Shown here: in pieces, positions 26,207 to 33,918 of the stretch | How positions within the stretch are numbered: the first letter of the stretch is position 1 | Layout of the letters: each line of letters starts with the position of its first letter | Assembly: GCA_002363615.1 (NCBI GenBank) | Contig: DEWK01000006.1 | Span: 82,828 to 146,827 of the forward strand | Source of the DNA: Lachnospira sp. UBA3212 | Lineage (GTDB): Bacteria; Bacillota; Clostridia; Lachnospirales; Lachnospiraceae | Reading direction: 5' to 3' | DNA: 64,000 nt | Program-made: the position numbers and the translations under genes | The notes under the pieces: generated by a model | What the model was told of the DNA's origin: nothing | The model's input: only the letters and a program-made list of their open reading frames with translations | Database searches by the model: none

Positions 26207-27598
26207 TTATTTCTCAAGACTTTTAATATACTCATCAATTCCTCTTGCTCCAGCCTTACCAGCCTGCATAGCAAGAATTACGGTAGCTGCACCTGTTACA
26301 GCATCACCACCGGCATATACACCATCCTTGGTTGATTTACCATTGTCCTCCTGGGCAATGATACAACCTCTCTTATTCGTCTCAAGTCCTTCTGTTGTAG
26401 AAGCAATCAAAGGATTTGGAGAGGTTCCTAAGGACATGATAATGGTATCAGCTTCCATCACATATTCAGAACCTGGAATTTCCTGAGGTCTTCTTCTTCC
26501 AGACTCGTCCGGTTCGCCTAATTCCATACGAATTATCTTACAGCCCTTGGTCCATCCATTCTCATCTACAAGGATTTCCGTTGGATTTTGAAGAAGATCA
26601 AAGATTACTCCTTCTTCCTTTGCGTGATGAACTTCCTCTGCTCTGGCTGGAAGTTCTTCTTCAGAACGACGGTAAACAATGTGTACCTCAGCACCAAGTC
26701 TTAATGCGGTTCTTGCAGCATCCATTGCTACATTACCACCACCAACTACAATTACTTTCTTACCAGGATTAATTGGAGTATCATAGTCATCACGGAAAGC
26801 CTTCATTAAGTTACTTCTGGTTAGGTATTCGTTCGCAGACATAACTCCATTGGCTGTTTCTCCGGGGATTCCCATAAATCTTGGAAGACCAGCTCCGGAG
26901 CCGATAAATGCAGCTTCAAATCCTTCTTCATCCAAAAGCTCATCAATGGTAGTTCCCTTTCCAATCACAACGTTGGTCTCAATCTTAACTCCAAGTCTCT
27001 TTACATTCTCCACTTCATGAGCCACAACCTTTTGCTTAGGAAGACGGAATTCAGGAATACCATAAACCAAAACACCACCTGGTTCATGAAGAGCCTCAAA
27101 AATGGTTACATCATACCCTAACTTAGCCAAATCACCTGCACAGGTAAGACCTGCCGGACCCGAACCAACTACAGCAATCTTATGACCATTCTTAGGATTT
27201 TTAACTTCAGGTACCACACCATTCTCAGCTGCCCAGTCAGCTACGAAACGTTCCAACTTACCAATGGCAACCGGATCACCCTTAATACCACGAACACATT
27301 TTCCTTCACACTGACTTTCCTGTGGACAAACACGTCCACAAACTGCAGGTAAAGCCGATGACTCTGTGATTACATCATAAGCTTCCTTAAATTCTCCTGC
27401 CTTTACATGCTGAATAAATCTAGGAATATCAATTGATACAGGACATCCGGCAACACATCTTGGATTTTTACAATTCAAACATCTGGCTGCTTCTTCCATT
27501 GCCTCTTCTGCATTATAGCCAAGACAAACTTCCTCAAAATTACTAGCACGAACCTTAGGGTCCTGCTCTCTTACTGGTATACGATTCATTCCATTCAT
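26207..27598 (-). CDS. nfnB: NfnB: NADP-binding large subunit of ferredoxin:NADP transhydrogenase (GltD-like)
   Basis: 463 residues. GltD/GltA-type flavoprotein. N-terminal cysteines CLNCKNPRCVAGCPVSIDIP (about 40-59) and CGRVCPQESQCEGKC (about 90-104) form two [4Fe-4S] clusters; then an FAD loop (VVGSGPAGLTCAG) and a second Rossmann loop (VVGGGNVAMDAA) for NADP. Often annotated as glutamate synthase small subunit; pairing with the NfnA-type gene 13 bases upstream and absence of a glutamate synthase large subunit favour NfnB, which with NfnA links NADH, ferredoxin and NADPH by electron bifurcation. GTG at 27607 overlaps the AAAGGGG site, so ATG 27598 is taken. Confidence 0.88.
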   Translation of the reverse strand: MNGMNRIPVREQDPKVRASNFEEVCLGYNAEEAMEEAARCLNCKNPRCVAGCPVSIDIPRFIQHVKAGEFKEAYDVITESSALPAVCGRVCPQESQCEGKCVRGIKGDPVAIGKLERFVADWAAENGVVPEVKNPKNGHKIAVVGSGPAGLTCAGDLAKLGYDVTIFEALHEPGGVLVYGIPEFRLPKQKVVAHEVENVKRLGVKIETNVVIGKGTTIDELLDEEGFEAAFIGSGAGLPRFMGIPGETANGVMSANEYLTRSNLMKAFRDDYDTPINPGKKVIVVGGGNVAMDAARTALRLGAEVHIVYRRSEEELPARAEEVHHAKEEGVIFDLLQNPTEILVDENGWTKGCKIIRMELGEPDESGRRRPQEIPGSEYVMEADTIIMSLGTSPNPLIASTTEGLETNKRGCIIAQEDNGKSTKDGVYAGGDAVTGAATVILAMQAGKAGARGIDEYIKSLEK

Positions 27599-27611
27599 TT
27601 GATTCACCCCT

Positions 27612-28484
27612 TTACTTACAATTACCCTTATGGGTATCGCCTTCTCTTAAACGTAACAGAGCCTGACCCTCCTGGGTCTTATACATCTGCTGTCTCTTCA
27701 TAGCTTCGTCAAAGTGAACCAAATGGCCATCAAATTCAGGACCATCTACACAAGCAAACTTAACCTCATCACCTACGGTAATACGGCAGGCACCACACAT
27801 ACCGGTTCCATCTACCATAATTGGATTCATAGAAACGATGGTAGGCAGTTCTAATTTCTTAGTCAGTAAACATACAAATTTCATCATGATGACAGGACCA
27901 ATGGCAACACAAACATCATATTTCTTGCTCTGATTCTGCACTAAATCTTCAATCACTGCAGTTACCATACCGCTACGGCCGTAAGAACCATCATCTGTTG
28001 TTACATAGAGATTACCAGCTACCGCCTCCATCTCCTTTTCTAAAATAATCAAATCCTTAGTCTTAGCACCTACAATAACATCCACATCAATTCCATGCTC
28101 ATGCATCCATTTAACCTGTGGATATACCGGTGCAGTTCCTACACCACCGGCAACAAAGAGGTATTTTCTCTTTTTTACTTCCTCCAGATCATCCTTCACA
28201 AATTCAGAAGCCTGACCTAAAGGGCCTGTGAAATCACGGAAGAAATCGCCCTCCTTTAATTCTGCCATACGCTCCGTACTTGCACCAACTGTCTGGAATA
28301 CAATCGTTACAATCCCCTTTTCTCTGTCAAAATCACAGATCGTAAGTGGAATACGTTCGCCGACCTCATCAATCTTAGCAATGATAAACTGACCCGGTTC
28401 ACAGTATTTTGCAATACGTGGAGCCTCTACGTCCATCAAGTAAATCTTGTCGGCAATTAATTCTGCCTTTAAAATCTTGTACAT
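27612..28484 (-). CDS. nfnA: NfnA: NAD-binding small subunit (ferredoxin-NADP reductase-like, DHOD/sulfide dehydrogenase family)
   Basis: 290 residues. An FAD-binding beta-barrel (about 1-100), NAD-binding domain (with VAGGVGTAPVYPQ near 111-123) and a C-terminal [2Fe-2S] motif, GMCGACRITVGDEVKFACVDGP (about 220-241; ligand cysteines in CGACR and FACVDG). This is the PyrK/SudB/NfnA fold. With the downstream GltD-like subunit it forms the NADH-dependent reduced ferredoxin:NADP+ oxidoreductase that balances NADPH in anaerobes. AGGAGG site; promoter region upstream holds two palindromes. Confidence 0.88.
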   Translation of the reverse strand: MYKILKAELIADKIYLMDVEAPRIAKYCEPGQFIIAKIDEVGERIPLTICDFDREKGIVTIVFQTVGASTERMAELKEGDFFRDFTGPLGQASEFVKDDLEEVKKRKYLFVAGGVGTAPVYPQVKWMHEHGIDVDVIVGAKTKDLIILEKEMEAVAGNLYVTTDDGSYGRSGMVTAVIEDLVQNQSKKYDVCVAIGPVIMMKFVCLLTKKLELPTIVSMNPIMVDGTGMCGACRITVGDEVKFACVDGPEFDGHLVHFDEAMKRQQMYKTQEGQALLRLREGDTHKGNCK

Positions 28485-28506
28485 AAAACCCTCCTGTTTC
28501 TATTTT

Positions 28507-28521
28507 GAAACAATCTGTTTC
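28507..28521. promoter_or_regulatory. Inverted repeat in the nfnAB leader
   Basis: GAAACA-N3-TGTTTC, a perfect six-base dyad just downstream of the nfnAB -10 box. Candidate operator, protein unknown. Confidence 0.35.
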
Positions 28522-28551
28522 TTTATATCAAGCAAATTGCTTAATATTCAA
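28522..28551 (-). promoter_or_regulatory. Promoter of nfnAB with a palindromic spacer
   Basis: Reverse strand: TTGAAT, 18-base spacer, TATAAA (an overlapping TTTGAA/GATATA reading with 17 bases is possible). The spacer contains the 13-base palindrome AAGCAAATTGCTT (28530-28542), a candidate repressor site. Confidence 0.5.
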
Positions 28552-28583
28552 ACATATCCTGCTTAACGCAGGTTTATCTTCAC

Positions 28584-30443
28584 CTATTCTTCCCCTACAG
28601 CACTTGTAGTTTCAACTTCCCCTGTTTCACTAAGTGCTTGTAACTTATATCCCTTATCTGCCTTCTCTGCAAGGTAAGACTTACCGGTTGCACAAGAAAC
28701 GGCATAGGTTGATGAAGATAATTCTGAACCACTTTCTGATAACTTCTGTACCGAAATCAAATAATAAAGTTCCTGATCTGCCTCTATTAATTCCTGATAC
28801 TTGTAATAAGTTGTCGAGCCATCCTTAAAGCTACCATCCTCATTCTCTAACTTTCCACCCTTATAAAGAATCTTAGCAAGACCCTGGATTGCGTCGTTAT
28901 AAGAATACTTTCGAGTAGGATTTAAATAATATACTCGAACCGTTGGTTGACTCTTAACCCCTGCAGAATTAACAAGGATTACTGAGAAAATGGTATTGCC
29001 AATTGGCATATCAATAATTCCATCCGCTGGAACAGGATCTGATTTCTTAGTAGGAACCGTTCCATCTGTAGTATAAAAAGCAGTACAACCATCCGGGATT
29101 GTTACGGTTACTTCCTGTATCTCTGTATATTCCCCAGACTCAGGAGATACTTCAGGTTCTGTAACCGCACTAATCACATAATGCTTTGTCATAATATTGC
29201 TGGAAATTCCCTTTTCACTTACAGCGATTGCCTTTAAATCAAATTCTGCATTCTTACCAAATACAAGCGGTGACTCGTAAATGGTAGCATTGGTATCTGG
29301 ATCTGATCCATCTACGGTATAATAGATGGTATTTCCTGCCATACTGGTAAGAGTAACAGTAATAGGCTCTGAATAAGTACCACTATCCACATCAGCGGTA
29401 GGGGTAGTAAAATCATAGTCCTCTAACTTTTTCTTAATCTCCTGATTAGAAATCTCTGCAAGAAATTTCTCTAAAGTAGATGTCTTACCGGTTGTCTGAT
29501 ATAGAATAATCAAGTCCTCATAATACTTGATATTATTATCATCATATTGAATCAACTTCTCCAAACAATCAATGGCATCTGCTTCCTTTCCTGTTAGCTT
29601 CATATAGGAAAGATAAAGCTTATTCAGGGCCTTCTCATGCTGAGAAGATGAAAATGCCACCTTGTCTGCTCTTACAAATTCTGCAGCTGCAGATTCATAA
29701 TTTTGATCTTTGTATAAATTATTCCCGCTGTTGTAATACTTATTAAACTGTTTGTTCACGGAACCAAAGATTAAATGGTAGGAACCAAGGGTAACTCCAA
29801 CTAAAACCAAAAGAATAACTGCAATTTCAGCTACAATATACCAAACATTCTTCTTTTTCTTTCGATTCTTCTTTCCAGATTGCCCCCTTCTTTCCCCTGC
29901 CTTAGCAGGAATTGGACGAGCCTGTCTTGAAGTAGGTCTTTGGGATGGTTCTTGGCCTGTTTTTAGATGAACCGGTTTCATATTTACCACGGTTTTTGAA
30001 AGTTCATCCGCCTCTTGGGTATCAACCCGTTTGATGGCTTCCTTCTCATCCCTACTGTAAAGCTCTGTTTTGGTATTTTGAAGGTTTTCTGCAATGTCCG
30101 CACTGGATTCCTCCATCTTACGTTCCACTTCCAGTTCGCTTTCTTCTCTACCCTTTTCAAAATTTCTAAGAGAAACCTCTTCCACCATATGCATTCCCTT
30201 ATTAATATCATCTGTTGGAAGCATACTAGAAAAGTCTATATCACTTGGTTCATCATCCGGAATATCTACCGCTACGGAATCCGGTATTTTAAAACGGGCA
30301 GTGTTTTGCATGAATTCTTCTACGTTATCCGAGATTTCCTTCTCAATAACATCCATGTCTTTTACTTCTGTAATGGGATTTCCACACTTAAGGCAGAACA
30401 GCTGTCCTTCCTTGCATTCCTCACCACACTTACTGCATCTCAT
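28584..30443 (-). CDS. Zinc-ribbon membrane protein with TPR and chitobiase-C-terminal-like repeats
   Basis: 619 residues. Order: zinc ribbon with C3, C6, C17, C20; a long acidic disordered stretch (25-195) ending in a basic run; one membrane helix (about 200-222); a TPR-like helical region (about 232-340); then two beta-sandwich repeats of about 80 residues (about 345-425 and 426-505), each with a YYTVDGSDP / FYTTDGTVP core typical of CHB_HEX_C domains; and a final segment of about 110 residues. The zinc ribbon would be cytoplasmic and the repeats outside. Family function unknown; possibly an envelope protein that senses or binds wall components. Follows a Nudix gene by 11 bases. Confidence 0.75.
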   Translation of the reverse strand: MRCSKCGEECKEGQLFCLKCGNPITEVKDMDVIEKEISDNVEEFMQNTARFKIPDSVAVDIPDDEPSDIDFSSMLPTDDINKGMHMVEEVSLRNFEKGREESELEVERKMEESSADIAENLQNTKTELYSRDEKEAIKRVDTQEADELSKTVVNMKPVHLKTGQEPSQRPTSRQARPIPAKAGERRGQSGKKNRKKKKNVWYIVAEIAVILLVLVGVTLGSYHLIFGSVNKQFNKYYNSGNNLYKDQNYESAAAEFVRADKVAFSSSQHEKALNKLYLSYMKLTGKEADAIDCLEKLIQYDDNNIKYYEDLIILYQTTGKTSTLEKFLAEISNQEIKKKLEDYDFTTPTADVDSGTYSEPITVTLTSMAGNTIYYTVDGSDPDTNATIYESPLVFGKNAEFDLKAIAVSEKGISSNIMTKHYVISAVTEPEVSPESGEYTEIQEVTVTIPDGCTAFYTTDGTVPTKKSDPVPADGIIDMPIGNTIFSVILVNSAGVKSQPTVRVYYLNPTRKYSYNDAIQGLAKILYKGGKLENEDGSFKDGSTTYYKYQELIEADQELYYLISVQKLSESGSELSSSTYAVSCATGKSYLAEKADKGYKLQALSETGEVETTSAVGEE

Positions 30444-30454
30444 ATTAATTCTCC

Positions 30455-30928
30455 TTATTGTCTACTATCTCTTTTGTTTCCCCAATCTTCTTTTTTCCAT
30501 TTTCCATTTCTTTTTAAATACCGATACCTATGATAAGCTTCCTCTAGCATCTGTCTTTCATTGGAAAACTTTAGCAAATGATATGCCTCGTGATACTTAT
30601 AGTACCCGGAATCTACAAAATACTCTTCCCTCTGTGGTTTGCTGTAATAACTGTCAGCGCTCATCAGATACCAGTATACGCTCTTATTGATTATGTCCCC
30701 AGGTACACCGAAGGTGTATTGACTCCTTCCTACATATTCAACGATTTTAGCACTGACACCAGTTTCCTCACGAACTTCTCTAAGAGCAGTTTCCTCATGC
30801 TCTTCTCCTGCTTCCACCGTTCCCTTGGGTAATACCCATCCTTCATAACGATTCTTAAAACTCTTATACAAAAGCAGGATTTTTCCTCGATATATCACCA
30901 CACCACCACAGCTCGTTGCTTCTCTCAT
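30455..30928 (-). CDS. Nudix hydrolase (MutT/Ap4A-type)
   Basis: 157 residues. Begins CGGVVIYRGKILLLYKS, then the Nudix box at about 36-58 (GTVEAGEEHEETALREVREETG; key residues G36, E42, R50, E51, E54, E55). The WVLPKGTVEAGE start resembles diadenosine tetraphosphate hydrolases and related house-cleaning enzymes; substrate not inferable. The C-terminal 50 residues are basic and helical. GGAGG site; the gene has its own promoter and leads the two-gene operon with the zinc-ribbon protein. Confidence 0.88.
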   Translation of the reverse strand: MREATSCGGVVIYRGKILLLYKSFKNRYEGWVLPKGTVEAGEEHEETALREVREETGVSAKIVEYVGRSQYTFGVPGDIINKSVYWYLMSADSYYSKPQREEYFVDSGYYKYHEAYHLLKFSNERQMLEEAYHRYRYLKRNGKWKKEDWGNKRDSRQ

Positions 30929-30971
30929 TGCACGATACCTCCTGAATTGGTGTGTCCTTAGACCTTATTCT

Positions 30972-31000
30972 AGTATACAATAAAGAGACCCATTCTTCAA
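30972..31000 (-). promoter_or_regulatory. Promoter of the Nudix/zinc-ribbon operon
   Basis: Reverse strand: TTGAAG, 17-base spacer, TATACT. Confidence 0.65.
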
Positions 31001-31009
31001 GCAGAATTG

Positions 31010-31057
31010 AAAAAGCAATGACTTTCTTCTTCATTTAAAATCAAAGAAAATCATTGC
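31010..31057 (-). terminator. Terminator of the SEDS-PBP operon
   Basis: 14-base stem with one mismatch (31015-31028 with 31044-31057) followed by UUUUU on the reverse strand, about 50 bases after the PBP stop. Confidence 0.7.
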
Positions 31058-31107
31058 CTCTTTTATCAAGACTCACCTGCAATTCACCCTTGCCCACTGA
31101 GTTAAAA

Positions 31108-32595
31108 TCATTGACTTGCATAGGTATCAAATGTAGTCTTTAATACATTGGTTGCCGTCTTTCCACCGGCAGGTAAATTTTCCAAAACACAAGCCACCGC
31201 TATCTTACGATCTTCCATGGTAAAATAGCCGATAAACCAAGAGTTTACGTTGTCATTCTTATCAAGCTCTGCGGTTCCCGTTTTACCAGCCGCCTTATAA
31301 ATCGAACTATTTAAGCTCTTAGCAGTACCATATTCTACCGTAGCCTCCATAAAGTCCTGTAGTGTCTCAGCCTGTGAAGAGGTCATCATATCCTTATACT
31401 TCTTAGGTGAATAGGTTTTCAAAGTCTCTCCATTCTCATTTACCACCTGACTGACCAGGTATGGTGTCATAAGCACTCCATCGTTGGCAATGGCCGAAGC
31501 AAGCATACACATGTGAATCGGTGTCACCTGGGTAGTTCCTTGTCCAATGGCAGTTTGTGTCACATCAAAGAGGTTTGAATCTTTGCTTAAGGAAATGCTA
31601 CTTTTCTTCCATTCCAAATCCAAAGGAAGATCCCGGTTAAACAAGAGTTTTTCACATAAAGACTGGAAACTTGTCACATCTAAGGTCTGACCAATGGTTG
31701 CATAAGCTCCATTGCAAGAATAAGCAAAGGCATTTTCTAAGTTTTCATATCCATGAGCCTCGCCATCAAAACAAGAAATCTTATAATTGTCCTTGGTATC
31801 AAAACTTAGGCTACCCTTGCACCGATAGGTAAATTCATCCAGATCGAATCCCTGATCCATATAAGCCAAAGTAGTTATGGTTTTAAAAATGGAACCTGGC
31901 GTATACTTTCCTTGAGTGGCACGATTTAAAAGCACCGAATCCTCCCCACTGGTTACCGATTCATAGTCTTTTAAAAGTTCATTGGGATTATAGTCCGGTT
32001 TGGAAAGCATGCTTAAAATCTCTCCGCTTTCTGCATCCATGGCTACAAAAGCTCCGTCATAATCTCCAAAGGCATCATAGGCTGCTTTCGTAAGTTTCAT
32101 ATCCAAGGTGGTAACAATGGAATTACCCGGGTTCTTATCCCCATTGGCCTCGTTCTTTACTTTTTCCTTTAAAGAAACATTCGAGGTCATTAATTGGTTG
32201 TTAAAAGCAAGTTCCAAACCGGAGGAACCGTAGGAAGACACACCAACCACATGGGCAAATAAGTTTTTATATGGATAGGAACGATATTCATTCCCATCTT
32301 TATCCGTTTTCGTAACCGCCAAGGTATGGCCAGAGGAAGATAAAATTTTTCCTCGAGAAACATCCTCCTTAGTAGTGGCATTACGACCATTGGCAGGATT
32401 TTTAATTACCGTCTTTGCATCCTTTACTTCAAAGACCACAAAATAGACAATCATAGCAAAAAAGAGTGCCGCAAAGAAAAAAGTGATTCTAGAAATTTCC
32501 CGATTAATTTTAAGTTTACTTCCCTCCTGATTTAAGGTAGTGGACCTAAACTTTTTTTCGGAATTTCTTTTCTCTTCTGATCTTCTGTCTTTCAA
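31108..32595 (-). CDS. Class B penicillin-binding protein (PbpA/FtsI-like transpeptidase)
   Basis: 495 residues. N-terminal membrane helix (about 35-56), short pedestal domain with RGKILSSSG, then a transpeptidase domain with all three active-site motifs: S235-IFK, S293-CN and K438-TG. It crosslinks peptidoglycan outside the membrane. The size and the NPANGRN / YGSSGLE features match the shorter PbpA-type class B enzymes. The start is TTG at 32595, nine bases after AAAGGAGG, and overlaps the SEDS gene by 50 bases; this coupling fits a SEDS-bPBP glycosyltransferase/transpeptidase pair. Confidence 0.9.
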   Translation of the reverse strand: MKDRRSEEKRNSEKKFRSTTLNQEGSKLKINREISRITFFFAALFFAMIVYFVVFEVKDAKTVIKNPANGRNATTKEDVSRGKILSSSGHTLAVTKTDKDGNEYRSYPYKNLFAHVVGVSSYGSSGLELAFNNQLMTSNVSLKEKVKNEANGDKNPGNSIVTTLDMKLTKAAYDAFGDYDGAFVAMDAESGEILSMLSKPDYNPNELLKDYESVTSGEDSVLLNRATQGKYTPGSIFKTITTLAYMDQGFDLDEFTYRCKGSLSFDTKDNYKISCFDGEAHGYENLENAFAYSCNGAYATIGQTLDVTSFQSLCEKLLFNRDLPLDLEWKKSSISLSKDSNLFDVTQTAIGQGTTQVTPIHMCMLASAIANDGVLMTPYLVSQVVNENGETLKTYSPKKYKDMMTSSQAETLQDFMEATVEYGTAKSLNSSIYKAAGKTGTAELDKNDNVNSWFIGYFTMEDRKIAVACVLENLPAGGKTATNVLKTTFDTYASQ

Positions 32596-33904
32596 TGAGT
32601 TTTTCCTCCTTTACCGCTTTCACAGAAAGCCCCTGTAAAATCGCAAATGAAATTAAGGTACATAGGGCCGAACTACCACCGTAACTAACAAGTGGCATAG
32701 TTACACCAGTTAGCGGAATCATCTTAGTGGCACCTCCCACCGTTAAAAATACCTGGAAGGCATAGGAAATTCCTAAGCCTACTGCAATCAATTTATTAAA
32801 ATTATTATTTTGCATCATGGCAATCTTAATCATAAATAAAAAAGTCGTCATACATAACAAAATCAAAAGAATACTTACCAATCCTCCCATTTCTTCTGCA
32901 ATAGCAGCAATGATAAAGTCCTTGGTAATAATAGGAACATCGGTTGGCTGACCCTGATATAGTCCCTTTCCAAACCAGCCACCTGACCCAATGGCAAACA
33001 GGGACTGGGTGATCTGATAACCAGTATTGGAAATATCTTCCCAAGGATCTAACCAGGTAGCCACTCGAATTCTTACGTGACTAAAAAGTTTATAGGCCAC
33101 AATACTTGCAAAACTTCCTCCACCCAAACCCAAGAGAAGATAAATGGATTTTTTTGTTGCCACATAAAGCATAAATACATATACAATAAAAAAGATTAAA
33201 GCAGAACCCAAATCGGTGGATGCCACAAGAGAAAGAACAAATACCGCCGCCTCAACCGTAGTAATTACAACCGTTTTAAAATCCGTTTTTTGTGATAAAA
33301 CACTGGCAATAAAAAATACAAATATAATTTTTACAAACTCAGAAGGCTGAATAGAAATCGATCCAAGGGACAAAGAAAGCTTGGCTCCTCGAGAGGTAAC
33401 ACCCATAATTAAAACCGCTAATAAAAGTCCAATTCCCACTATGAAATAAAAATTTTTCAGCCGGTATAATTTTTCAAAACTCTCCATGATCCATGGAATA
33501 ATTAAGGTAACAATCGTTACCACGCACACAATAATAAATTGCTTCTTTTCTTTTTCAAGGCTTAAGCGACCAACAATCACCTCTCCAATGGCTACTAACA
33601 TAGCCATATTCATTAACAAAGGACGATTAATCTTTCGATAACAAACAGGAAAAAGAATAAAAATCAAAATAAAATATAATAGCTGGGCTCCATATAAATA
33701 AAGCACTTCTTCCTCTTGATTTTTAAACCAAATCACCAGGTATCCGGCAAAATGAAGAAGAAAAATACACAGGAAGCCCAAAGGATCAAAACGATTTAAA
33801 ATCGTGGTGGTTTGACTTTTTAATATTTTAAAATCAACCAATAGGAATACGATAAGTGCTATTAAAATAACAAACTTTCCTATGGTTGCGCTTAGAGTTA
33901 CCAT
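32546..33904 (-). CDS. SEDS-family peptidoglycan glycosyltransferase (FtsW/RodA/SpoVE)
   Basis: 452 residues, about ten membrane helices. SEDS proteins polymerise lipid II. Conserved parts are visible: LGSISIQPSEFVKI, DLGSALIFF, GYQITQSLFAIGSGGWFGKGL (core QSLFAIGSGG), DFIIAAIAEEMG and PLVSYGGSS. The C-terminus is basic. Which process it serves (elongation, division or sporulation) cannot be decided; pairing with a PbpA-type enzyme favours a RodA-like role. Upstream of and overlapping the PBP gene. Confidence 0.9.
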   Translation of the reverse strand: MVTLSATIGKFVILIALIVFLLVDFKILKSQTTTILNRFDPLGFLCIFLLHFAGYLVIWFKNQEEEVLYLYGAQLLYFILIFILFPVCYRKINRPLLMNMAMLVAIGEVIVGRLSLEKEKKQFIIVCVVTIVTLIIPWIMESFEKLYRLKNFYFIVGIGLLLAVLIMGVTSRGAKLSLSLGSISIQPSEFVKIIFVFFIASVLSQKTDFKTVVITTVEAAVFVLSLVASTDLGSALIFFIVYVFMLYVATKKSIYLLLGLGGGSFASIVAYKLFSHVRIRVATWLDPWEDISNTGYQITQSLFAIGSGGWFGKGLYQGQPTDVPIITKDFIIAAIAEEMGGLVSILLILLCMTTFLFMIKIAMMQNNNFNKLIAVGLGISYAFQVFLTVGGATKMIPLTGVTMPLVSYGGSSALCTLISFAILQGLSVKAVKEEKLIERQKIRREKKFRKKV

Positions 33905-33918
33905 ACATTACCCTCTCT

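Noticed and set aside
30015..30690. Two long overlapping + strand open frames opposite the zinc-ribbon and Nudix genes
   Set aside because: Ser/Phe-rich antisense shadows with no ribosome binding site; both reverse-strand genes have clear domains.
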